From assembly GCA_013399305.1 (NCBI GenBank), contig VXAI01000019.1:4092491-4156490 (forward strand): a DNA stretch of 64,000 nt. The letters run 5' to 3'. The DNA comes from Rostratula benghalensis (lineage: Eukaryota; Chordata; Aves; Charadriiformes; Rostratulidae). Of this stretch, positions 37,476-47,965 are shown piece after piece. The position numbers and the translations under genes are program-made. Position 1 is the first letter of the stretch. Each line of letters opens with the position of its first letter. A model generated the notes under the pieces. That model had not been told where the DNA came from, did no database searches, and worked only from the letters and a program-made list of their open reading frames with translations.

Positions 37476-37707
37476 AGGATGAGGAAAGCAATCTGTTTCC
37501 ATGAGAAAATTTCTCTGTTAAACAAAACCATTGCACATCTACTGATGGCTGCATCGTGGACTCTGCCTGCAGCTACTAAAGTTGCCTGAGTAGATGTGAG
37601 TGCAGGGGTACTCCACAGACCTACAGTGTGAGCAAAATTACCACAGAAATTACAGCTCCCAGAAGTGCTCCCTTAAGTCACCAAAAGATAAAGCTGGGTT
37701 TGGTGGA

Positions 37708-38160
37708 ACAGAAATTAAGGGCCACAATGATGATCAAAGGGTTGGAGCACCTCTCCTGTGAAGACAGGCTGAGAGAGCTGGGCTTGTTCAGCCTGGAGAA
37801 CAGAAGGCTCTGGGGAGACCTTAGAGCAGCCTTCCAATATCTGAAGGGAGCTACAGGAGAGCTGGAGAGGGACTCTTTGTCAGGGAGTGGAGTGCCAGGA
37901 CAAGGGGTAACGGCTTTAAATCAGAAGAGGGGAGATTTAGCTTACATCTCAGGAAGAAATTCTTTGCTGTGAGGGTGGTGAGACCCTGGCCCAGGTTGCC
38001 CAGAGCAGCTGTGGCTGCCCCATCCCTGGAGGGGTTCAAGGCCAGGCTGGATGGGGCTTGGATCAATCTCGTCTGGTGGGAGGTGTCCCTGCTCAGGGCA
38101 GGGGGGTTGGAACTGGGTGACCTTTAAGGTCCCTTCCGACTCTAACCATATGGTGATTCT
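37708..38160 (+). mobile_element. CR1 3' part followed by A-rich tail
   Basis: The RT C-terminal frame ([20 protein letters not shown]) is followed by the 3' untranslated region and CTCTAACCATATGGTGATTC. An imperfect AAATAAAA tract follows at about 38186-38220. It is closely similar to the copy at 1062-1622. Confidence 0.93.
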
Positions 38161-39423
38161 AAAAATTACTGGAACTTATTTCTTAAAAAAAAATAAAAAA
38201 AAATAAAAATAAATAAAAATCAGTGATTGTAACAACAGACAGATCACTTCCTTACCTGTCGGTGCAGCATACTTTTGTAATCACATCTAAGAGAACTCTA
38301 AAGAGCCCTGAAAAATAACTTAACATAAAAGAACATTATTTTTAAGGTAGCTGTTATAACAGCATACACAGGGTTTCTCAAAGCCAATAAATCCACACAA
38401 TGATGATTGTAACAGTTCTGCCAGTGCTATTAGTTTTAGTAGATTTTCATAAGGAAGAACCTATCCTACACCACACTTAAAGAGGATTGAGGTGTTACAA
38501 GTACCATGCTCACTTGTCAGATTTTTCCCCCTCTTTCTCTTCACTTCGACTTTTGCCCATCAGCACTTTCCTCTACAGCAAAGAAAAAATTTGGACATTA
38601 ATCAGTCACCTTTGCCCTGACAGTGAATATCCTAAGCATGTTTGGCACTGCGGGCAATATCTGGAATGAAACTAGTTTCATACCAATCAAGTTAAATTAT
38701 AACCCAAGCTAACCTCCGTCCAAGTTCTAAAAAGACCACCAGCATTAGAGAGAACAAAGTCAGGGATTCCTAAAACTGGGAATTACAGCTGGCTGTAGCA
38801 CAGCAGTAGAGCCTTCCAGGCACCAAGGACTTGCAGCTCCAGAGAATCAGCTTGCAAAAGCCTCACTGCTCCAGTTCATCCTCCTGGTTCCATTTGGACC
38901 TCATTGCCCTCATTTGGAAGTGGTACAAAGGCAACAGAGAACGGAAATCCCTGCTGAGTTGAAGAGTCTGGGAGCAGGTAGGTGCTGAGAGGGGATGTGA
39001 GATGGTGGGCAACATGGAGCTTGTGCCTCTGCTGGGCAGTGGTAAAGTAGAGAAGGGTGGGAAAGAGAAAGGAGAAATCAAAGTGTAATAGTACTGAAGG
39101 CAGGTGTCCTAAAACTGGGAGCCAGATGAGGACAGTCAGAGTAGTAGCTAAAGCCTGAGGTGTGCCACAGTGACTTGCTGTGAACTTGTTTTCAAGAAGA
39201 GCTCAAGTGGGTGAAAGGCTCCAGAGAAAGCTTTCTCAGTCTCCCAGGCAGCTAAGAAAAGCAGCACTGAAAAAGCCCATAGAGGGTAAGATAACGTAGG
39301 ATGTTAACTGTTGCTAAGGTTCTTGCTTACTTTACTGCTCCCTATAAATAAACCTAAAACGTGGGAAAGGCAGGTGGGAAGTTAACTGTCCTCTAGTAAG
39401 GAAGTCAAGCACAGAAGTTCAAG

Positions 39424-41125
39424 TTGTCCCTCCTGCAGCTTATGGCTGCAACCACCACTCAAAGGCAAGGGTCCATCTATCAGCCATCCCCACTTGCTGG
39501 AATAGCCTTTTTCCAAGATGAAGCTCCCCGCTCAAACATAAGTCACAGCACTGAACACAAACCCCTGCTACCTACAAGCCCCCCAGAGCAAATGGAAGTT
39601 GCCCAAAGGCAATGGTCAATGGAGGACATGGTATTCTCCTTACCTTACAGGCCATGCATTTTTGCATACCTACAAGCCTGCCCAAACAGGCTTCGCTTTG
39701 CTCACGATGCCATCACCACAGCAGGCTCTTGCCCACCATATCTCACCTCACAGTCCCCACCCACCCCTATACAAGGCTCCTCCCAAAACATTCCCAGCCC
39801 TTCCTTGAGGAGACTCCCCCCACCTGAGGACCCCTTTTTCATAGGATTATGCATTTGAGCACACAAACACTGTTGCCACCACACCACGGCCACAGCAACT
39901 GGGAGCTGTGCATTGGCCTTCACACCTGCACATGGCTCTCTCCCAGTGCTACCCTTCTCAAAAACCTTCAAATGCAATTGGGCATTGAATCATAGAATGG
40001 TTTGGGTTGGAAGGGGCCTTAAAGATCATCTGGTTCCAACCCCCTGCCACAGTTAGGGACACCTCCCACTAGACCAGTTTGCTCAATGTGAGGTGCTTTG
40101 CTTGTGAACTTCACTGCCAATGTGTGCTCTGGATTCTCTCCTCTCCCTCAGAGATCTACTGATTGGCCCTTGATCTAAGGGCCCTCAGAGATCTAAGATT
40201 TGGCCTTTGACAGAGGGTCCCCTATTAAGACTACGAGCTCCCGCAAACACCACTCCCTTCGCTCCTCAGTGCTGTCACACATTTCTGCCACCTGTGTCAC
40301 CTTCACAGAACATGGAAGCTATCTACAGGCTTCTGTCCCACCTAGGGGTGGCCAACCCCCCCCACCAAAGGACCACTCTACACAAAATTATAAGCCTGCT
40401 CAAACACGAAGCACTTAGCTCATGGGTAAGGACTTGGAAGACAAGCCCACCCAAACATGAGGCACTCAGCTAATGAATCTCATCACTGCACTCTCCTGCC
40501 ACCCCCACCACCCTCACACCGTATGGAAGTTGCACACAAGCATGTGCCAGTCTTACAGAAGGCTGCCCTCCCCCCAGCAGCCCCCTCCTCACCAGACTGC
40601 AAACGTGCATCATTCCTCCAGCCCATGAACCCGCGCTGCCGCAGCACGCTTCACCATGCCACCCTCAAAGGCATCTGCTCCTTCTGGGCAAGCCTCCACC
40701 ACCACCACCACACCACCACCCCCCTCCATCACTTTGCCAGAGACTGCAAGCCCAACCAGATGCCTCTCATACCATTAACCACGGCACGTTCCTGCCACAG
40801 ACCGTGTAAACCTCACACAGGCATCTGCTCCTCCTTGGATCTTCTCTGCAGGACACTTTCACAGTACAAGCCCCTACAAACAATTTTTAGTTCACAAACC
40901 TCATTGCAGCCAAATACCTGCCAGTTCCACAAGTGACAGCAGCACCCAGGCTTCTGCCCACCACCCCAGCTAAGGCTCCAAGCCCTGCAACAGGTCCCTT
41001 CTGCTGACAGGAGGCCACCCAAACATGAGACATCCAGCTAGCAAATGCAATTGTGTGCTCCTGCTGACCCTGTCACCCTCACAGCACATGGAAGCCACAC
41101 AGGCATCTGCTATTCCTGGAGAAGG
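39424..41125 (+). repeat. C-rich imprecise tandem array, units of roughly 200-285 bp
   Basis: Recurring landmarks in the same order: CCACCCAAACATGAGGCACT / CCACCCAAACATGAGACATC / CTCAAACACGAAGCACTTAG, then CTGCCACC...CACCCTCACA, then ACATGGAAGCTATCTACAGG / GTATGGAAGTTGCACACAAG / ACATGGAAGCCACACAGGCA, then GGCATCTGCTCCTCC. The 'ATGGAAG' landmark appears near 39590, 40313, 40523, about 40805 (variant) and 41090. Open frames of up to 159 residues (40457-40936) follow from the C-rich, stop-poor composition and include a His run (HHHHHTTTP). A CR1 fragment (39985-40088) interrupts the array. Confidence 0.65.
39985..40088 (-). mobile_element. CR1 3' end fragment, minus orientation
   Basis: AATCATAGAATGGTTTGGGT, then TGGAAGGGGCCTTAAAGATC and CACCTCCCACTAGACCAGTT. 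It lies inside the C-rich tandem array. Confidence 0.93.
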
Positions 41126-41139
41126 CTTTCCCCATCCTC

Positions 41140-41240
41140 CAAGGTCTGGTGGGAGGTGTCCCTGCCCAGGGCAGGGGGGTGGAACTGTATAATCTTGAAG
41201 GTGCCTTCCAACCCAAACCCATGATTCTATGATTCCAGAT
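41140..41240 (+). mobile_element. CR1 3' end fragment
   Basis: GGTCTGGTGGGAGGTGTCCC, then CTTCCAACCCAAACCCATGA and a terminal TTCTATGATTC. It follows the C-rich array. Confidence 0.93.
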
Positions 41241-41724
41241 CCATCTCACACCCTCACTCTTCCCCACAATCACTTCTTTCTATGCTTGCAAAATAATTGT
41301 AGTTACAAAAAGCAGAAGTGATACAACTCTTGCATCAGCTCTTCTTGGGGTGCTAATGATTAATTCCCAATGTTTCACACCTCCCCCTTAAAAAATTCTA
41401 ATATAGGCCTGAGAACTTCAGAAAGGCATGAGTAGTTACTTGATGACTGTTACTAAGCTGTTGTTTTACTAGGTATGATAATAGCTATAATGAAGCAATC
41501 AGAATTGACAATTTTGACTTGTTTTGGAGAGTATTTTATTTTTACAGAAAGGTTCCAACACCACTTTCCTTTAGAGCTTCCTTCCTCTTGTGAACTTTTT
41601 GACCGTTTTTTTAGCGGTCATGTGCCAAGGCTAAAACATTACCTTCTGCTAGCATCAATTTTCTAGCTTTTTATCCTATTCTTAAAATTTTGGATGTGGT
41701 AATGAAATGAGGGGCTAAGATTAG

Positions 41725-42108
41725 TCTAATGGGATTGTTTAGTTTGAGGAAGAGGAGGCTGAGGGGAGACCTCATCACTCTCTACGACTACTTGAAAGGG
41801 CATTGTAGAGAGGTTGATGCTGGTCTCTTCTCAGGGAATTGGTGATAGAATGAGAGGGAATGGCTTGAAGCTACAACAGGGTAGGTTTAGGCTGAACATT
41901 AGGAAAGAATTTTTCCTAGAAAGAGTGGTCAGACCCTGGAACAGGCTGCCCAGGGAGGGGGTTGAGTCCCTATCCCTGAATGTGTTTCAGAGTGGTTTAG
42001 ACGTGGTGTTGGGGGATCTGGTGTAGGGGAGAACTTTGTAGAGCAGGGCTGATGGTTGGACTCCATGATCCCAAGGGTCTTTTCCAACCTGAATGATTCC
42101 ATGTTTAT
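41725..42108 (+). mobile_element. CR1 3' part
   Basis: GAGGCTGAGGGGAGACCTCA, then GGCTGAACATTAGGAAAGAA and CTGCCCAGGGAGGGGGTTGA, ending CTTTTCCAACCTGAATGATT. It is 5'-truncated, with a broken frame. Confidence 0.92.
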
Positions 42109-44691
42109 GAGAAACTTAAATATGGAGAAAGATAGCATACAGCTATTGCTTGAGGTAAAGGCCCACACCAATATCTACAATCTAACTGTACCCTTTATTT
42201 TCTACAAAATGAGGGAAATGAGCTTTCGGTGTCTTTAAGGGAAAGTGAAACACTTTATCCTGAGAGCAATTGAATATCTCAGTGAGGACTTAGTGGGTGT
42301 TGCTGCAGTGTTACAATACAGCACCTGTTCTCATCTGCCATAAAACTGAGCATTTAACTTGGCAATATTTGTTCCTTGTGGAAATGAGTTCAACTGTTCA
42401 CTGTAAAACCTGCTGGTTAGTCTCTAAGTTCCAGAGCACCAATAGCTAAGAAAGCTTGTTTTCAGACCATATAAAACTCTGTACTCTGTGACTGGGTGGA
42501 AGGTGTGATTAAAAACATAACTCTTGCTGTTGCCCAAAGTGAATTCTGTGGTGCGAGTGAGGAAAACTTGTTTCTGCCCAGTTTCCTCCTATTTCCTGAT
42601 TTTTCAATTTAGGCAGCTGTGTGATTTCATCGTGGTTTTATACCACACTCCTAATTATGTTGCTGACGAGCTTGAATAGAGTCTTATTTTCCTTCACAAG
42701 GAGAAAAGCCTTCATGAATGAAAAGTTAAATATATGCCATATTAAGTTTTTAATTTGCTTGCCCTGGGAATTTGTCACCTACTTAACTTTCAAATGCTTT
42801 ATTGAAGTCAATCATTGAGAAATTATTTGTGTGAGTTTTCATTTCAGAGCTGAACTGAATTAGCGATAGGCGCTTTGAGCTGGGTTAAGAACATAGTCAA
42901 GATGTCTTTTTATTTTTTATTTAATATAAGTGTGGCTTGTATGCTTACTATTGAGAACAAGAACAGCTTCGGTATCTCTTCTAGGCTTTTTCCAGGCCTT
43001 TTATTACTGTCATAATATTGGATTAAAGACAGCAGAGTCAAATGAAATGCCACTAGTTGGATGCTTGCCAAAAATCCAGTACTCCAAATACTGAATCAAA
43101 CAGAAAAAACCTGCACAGAATGAAACTAAGCCTCACACCAGTAAGAACTTAGCGCAGATAAAAATCACTGTAACCTGTCAAGAAACAGTCAAAGTTGCAG
43201 TAAGAACCACTCTTGACATGACGCTGGGTAAAGCATCTGTGGACAGATTTCAGCTTTGCCAGAAAGAACTAGCTGTTTATTCTGTGCTGCTTACCTCTAG
43301 TGCTTGTTGGTGCTGTTGGTACTTGTTGGTATGAAGTAGCTGAGAGAATGTTTTATGCACTGGTGGGGCTTAGACGTGAGGAAAAGCTAGCAGAGCACGA
43401 ACCCTTTCACTACGGCAACTTAGGGATAAAGCGAGCTGCCCTTGGCTCATAAATGAAGGTAGAAATTAGCCATCTGGATTGATCTCAAGCTAATGCCTCT
43501 GCTGGTGAGGAACAGGAGTTAGAGTATATTCCGTGTATTATGAAGTGGGCAAACACCAGCGGAGTGGAGAATGAGCTGGAGTTGTTTGCAGAATCTTATT
43601 GGCACAAGGCTAAAGGGGAGTTTGCTTTTCACGGAAACTGTATCGACCTTGCCAGAGGTACAGAACTTGAATTTCTGGGGGAAGTCTTACATCTTTAATA
43701 TTTTCATTTTTTGAGGAAACAGTGAACTGTTTCAGTGCAGATTTTTGAAGTGTAGTGTGTGTAAAAATATCAAGCCAATCAAATACCGACTAGATGCCAA
43801 AATAAACTACAGTTACAACCGCATCTACTGCAAGAAATGTAAAAGTGACCTTTCAAAAAAGAACTGATTCATGAGGAGCCTCTGTAGTAGCACTTTGAGT
43901 AGGTTTATTTAGATATTTCTGGGTGCATGTGGCGTAACTGAAGATTCTCTGAGTCTTTGCTGGGAATATTAGTTCGGTCCTGCTGCTGTAACAAATTCAT
44001 TAGCTGCCTGCTTTGCACTTCTTGGAGGCACCATCTTGGAGTTACAGTTGTCTTGGTACAATCCACAGTGAGGGTTGGAGACAACAAGGATTAAAATTAC
44101 AATGGTAAAATAATTCCAAATTGGGTGCGATAGGATGAAAAGTCACTGTTAAGTTGGAGTCTGCCATAGCATCTGGTGACAGGTAACGATGGAGACAAAA
44201 GCAGACTTTGTGGTCCTGGTAGCCTCAGGTAGTCCACTTCTGTATAATAATGTAGCTAAATGTTAAAAAGAATTCTTTCTAACGTATTGCTTTCGTTAAT
44301 CCCTTCCGTTGAACATCACCTGTCTCCTAGGAACTTCACATTTAAGACATTGTTGGGGAGAGAAGAGACAGAAAAATGTTCCTGCTCTTAAGTTAGGTTC
44401 TGGGCAAAAGGAATGCCATGGGTCTTTTGTCACAGAAAGGGTATTTCAACACAACTGGCCCCAAGCTTCTGGTCTGGTGCTTCTGCCAGCTGAAATGAGA
44501 GGTAAAGAAGCTTCTGAGGCAGGACACAAGTCATCCTCTTGTGTAACTTTTGCTCCCAGGCTTCTTTCTCCTTTTCCTCTTAGAGACAAGGGCAGTTTGC
44601 AAGTCCTTCCAAGGCTCTGGACAATTTGAAGTAGGCAGTGAAAATATCAGTGCTTTTTCTGCCCTGGAGAGCTTCTTGCCTTGTGCCTTAC
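42109..44691. other. No gene recognised
   Basis: Unique, moderately AT-rich DNA with only short open frames (longest about 106 aa, 44309-44629). No repeats or splice-flanked coding segments were recognised. Confidence 0.5.
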
Positions 44692-44696
44692 AGTAC

Positions 44697-45438
44697 TGTC
44701 CTGGTGTGAGGTAAAACACACTGGTTTTCTGTTTTACAATTTTACTTTTTTAGCTGGGCCTCTTCTAACTGACTGAACTCTGGAATGAACAGCAGATTGT
44801 TCAGAAACTGCTCACTCTCAGGGTGATCAGACCTGATCACACCAAGGGATGGTGCAGAGAGGCCCTTGCTTGTACTTATTGCTACAACAGCCAGGGGCAG
44901 GGAATTTTGTTATTTGTCCCCTTGGAGGGTGGGAAGCGGAAAAGCGCAGAGGGGTCACAGCTGCAGGGAGGAGGGGACAGGACAGGTGACCCCAAACTGA
45001 CCAACAGGGTATTCCATCCCATCCACATCATGCTCAGTATAAAAGCTGAGGGACCAAAGGGTCAATTCTCTGTCTTCAGTGGCCAGCATCTGAGGAGGAC
45101 CCTGTCTGTTCCTCTGCCTTTGACCCTGATCTGAATGTTCCTGACTCCAGATCTGGAATCCAGCTCCTGTTGGTCACCGAGTCCAGTCTGGGACTTTTCC
45201 TGATGCCTGCTGGTGATGTGATCATCATCCTGGGAGCTTGATATGGTTTTGTATATATATTATGTCTATTTCACTATTTTCTTTTTACTTTAATTTGAGT
45301 ATCAATACCTCATTGAACTAGTTTAGTAGTTTAATTCTTTCTAAACTCATAAATCTTCTTATCCACCTCTCCTTTCTTTTTTGGAGGGAAGAAGGGCAAA
45401 CTGTCAGTCTGGTTTTGGTAAGTTTGGCTGAAACCACA
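44697..45438 (+). mobile_element. Solo LTR with perfect 5-bp target duplication
   Basis: Begins TGTCCTGGTGTGAGG and ends GGCTGAAACCACA (TG...CA). It is flanked on both sides by AGTAC (44692-44696 and 45439-45443), an exact 5-bp duplication that fixes the borders. Inside are a TATA box, CAGTATAAAAGCTGAGGGAC, near 45037, and a downstream AT-rich stretch. No internal genes remain, so it arose by recombination between two LTRs. A 5-bp duplication fits ERVL-type (class III) avian retroviruses. Confidence 0.93.
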
Positions 45439-46025
45439 AGTACTCAGCTGTGACTAACAGAAAGTGGTGGGCTATCACAAACAACTGGAAGCTTGCACAA
45501 AACTCTTATTCACACCAGTGCGCTATTGCCAATATAAACTCAAATACATTTAATGTTATCGTAACTCCCTAGCAGCCTTCCAACCCGGCTGGTGGACTCT
45601 GAAAGCTCTCTTTGTTGTGACTTTGTAAAACCCAACCCTGGCATATTAGATTAAATAAATGGGTGTTGTGCTCTTAAGCTCACCGCGGAGACCAGCTTCG
45701 GGGCAGGTAAGACTGTGCTGGGGAAAGGGTCTGGAGCAAAAACAAGCAGAAGAAAAGCCCTTTTGGAGGTGTTTGGAAGCTGGGAAAAGCCCTGTGTTTG
45801 CACGGGGGGCTCTGGGCGAGCGTGGGCGAAGCCAGGCCCCGGTGATTACAAAGAGCCCGGGCGGGCAGGGACTGGTCCCTCACAGGGCGGTGAGGGAGGA
45901 ACCCGTGCTCGCGTGTGAAGGTGAACAAGGTCAGCTCAGTTCCCTCCAGGTGGTCCGAGGACAAAGGTGTTCACCCCAGCAGACCCCTGAGCTGGAAGTC
46001 GGCAGTTGCTGGTCGAGATGCAGTA

Positions 46026-47073
46026 ATGGAGCCTACAAAGGTGAAGGCTGTTGCTCAAAAAGCTGTGGGCACTCAGACGGAGGCGGGTGTCCGTGTGGGT
46101 GACCAGGCCTCTGGCTGCAGAGAGGGCCGGGGCCTGGCACTGGCAATGGAGGATGGCAGGGACAACACCTGTGTCAGGGGTGAGCAGGTGAATGACTTGC
46201 TTCTCCAGGTGGCTGAGCTGGAGGACGAAGTGGAGAGGCTGAGGAGTGTCAGGGAGTGTGAGAGAGAAATTGACTGGTGGACCCACTCCCTGAGAGAAAG
46301 GGAACGCGTCAAGGCCCCACATAAATCAGAGGACCCTCCCTCCTCTTGTCACCGGGCAGCAGAAGGGGATCCCAGGGAAGTGGAGGGATGGAAACAGGTC
46401 CTTGTTTGGGGAAGCAGGCAATTCCCCCCTGGCCCTTCTGAGCTACTCTTGCAGAAGAGGCATGGAGTCCTGCAGGAGGAACTGGCTGTGGGAGAGGAGG
46501 CTGGCACAGGCGGGACAGGAATGACAGAAAGACCAAGTCAGTATCAACCTGGCATCGAAACTGCCTGCAAAAGGAGAAGGAGATGGGTCGTTGTGGTGGG
46601 TGATTCACTACTGAGGGGGACAGAGGGACTAATACTCCATCCTGACCTTCTTCACAGGGAAGTCTGTTGCCTCTCTGGGGCATGGGTGCGTGACATCCCC
46701 TCTCTGGGATGTGCATGACAAAACTTTTGCCCTAGTAGACCCCTCTGACTATTATCCCCTTCTAGTATTTCAGGTAGGTAGCGATGAAGTGGGTAAAAGG
46801 AGACCAAAATCAATTTTAAAAGATTTTAGAGCCTTGGGACAGCTGCTTAGGGGAACAGGAATGCAAATTGTGTTCTCCTCTATCCCTTCCGTGGCAAACA
46901 TAAATGAAGAAATTAATAAGAAGAGGCAACAGGTCTACCTGTGCCTCTGGGATGTGTTATTGGCAGGGTTTGGGATTTTTTTGATCATAGGCTGTCCTCT
47001 GAGACACCTAACCTGCATGCCTGTCCCAGAGGGGGAAAAGAATTTTGGGGCAGGAGTTAGCAGGGCTCATTGA
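46026..47073 (+). pseudogene. CR1 ORF1 remnant with GDSL-type esterase motif
   Basis: The frame from ATG 46026 begins MEPTKVKAVAQKAVGTQTE. It has a heptad-like, probably coiled-coil stretch (VAELEDEVERLRSVRE), then the esterase block-I motif VVVVGDSLLRGTEG typical of CR1 ORF1. A frameshift near 46690-46715 moves it to another frame, which continues with DYYPLLVFQVGSDEV and KSILKDFRALGQLLRGTG. In CR1-type LINEs ORF1 is an RNA-binding or chaperone-like protein with an SGNH-hydrolase-like domain. Not functional here. Confidence 0.9.
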
Positions 47074-47302
47074 CAGGGCTTTAAACTAGATATGAGGGGG
47101 GGAGGGGAGATAACTGGGCCTGTGTGGATCAACCCCAAGGGAAACATGCCAGAGATTGAGGGATGGCGGGCTGCAGGGGACTCATGCTCTGCCATTTCAT
47201 CTGAAAGAAGAGCTAGAGTTTTAGAAACAATGGAAACACCTGTGGAGGGTCTGGTAGGAAATGATGCCCACACTCACAAAAAAAGTGTTGGAATCCATAG
47301 CT

Positions 47303-47950
47303 CATCTGAAGTGCATCTATACCAATGCATGCAGTGTGAGCAACAAACAGGGGGAGCTTGAAGCCATGATGTGCCAGGAAAACTATGACATAGTGGCTAT
47401 CACAGAAATGTAGTAGGATGCCTCTCATGACTGGTGTGCCACAATCGATGGCTACAAACTCTTCAGGAGGGATAGACAGGAAAGGAGAGGCGGTGGAGTG
47501 GCCCTGTATTTTAAAGACTGTTATGAAAGCTCTGAAATCAAGTATAGTGATGGTGGGGTTGAGAGTATCTGGATTAGGGTAAGGGTCAACAAAGCTGATA
47601 TTGCTGTGGGAATCTGCTATAGACCTCCCAACCAAAGCAGTGAGGTGGAAGAAGCTTTCTATAAGCAGCTGGGAGAAATCTTGTGGTTGCTTGCTGTTGT
47701 TCTCTTAGGGGGCCTCCCAGATAATTGCTGAGAGTACAAACACAGCAGAAAGGGAACAATCCAGGAGGTTCCTGGAGTGTGTGGAGGATAATTTCTTCAC
47801 ACAGTAGGTAAGTGAGCCGACCAGGGAAGGTGCCCTCCTGGACCTGCTCCTTGTGAACAGGAAAGAACTTGTGGTGGAAGTGAAGGTTGGAGGCTGACTG
47901 GGGCATAGTGATCATGAGATGATTGAGTTCTTGATCCTTGGAGATATCTC
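47303..47950 (+). pseudogene. CR1 ORF2 endonuclease-domain remnant
   Basis: Shows the AP-endonuclease-like order: YTNACSVSNKQGELE, then YDIVAITEM followed by two stops (TAG TAG at 47410-47415), RRGGGVALYFK, AVGICYRPPNQ after a good frame, and, after further breaks, LLDLLLVN and HSDHEMIEF, the C-terminal catalytic signature. This is the nicking enzyme for target-primed reverse transcription in CR1. The downstream reverse transcriptase is absent. Confidence 0.9.
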
Positions 47951-47965
47951 TCACACCTAGAGAAC

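Larger units (their letters stand above)
45690..47965 (+). mobile_element. CR1 LINE, 5' half only (ORF1 plus endonuclease)
   Basis: GC-rich 5' leader (about 45690-46025), ORF1 (46026-47073) and the endonuclease part of ORF2 (47303-47950) lie in the normal order. The copy then stops without reverse transcriptase or 3' untranslated region. Most CR1 copies are the reverse: 3' ends lacking the 5' part. The frame is broken in several places, so it is an old, dead copy. The left border is approximate. Confidence 0.88.

Noticed and set aside
39424..40936. Several 140-160-residue open frames in the C-rich region
   Set aside because: They lie in an imprecise tandem array; Pro/His/Thr/Ser-rich, with no splice or start support.
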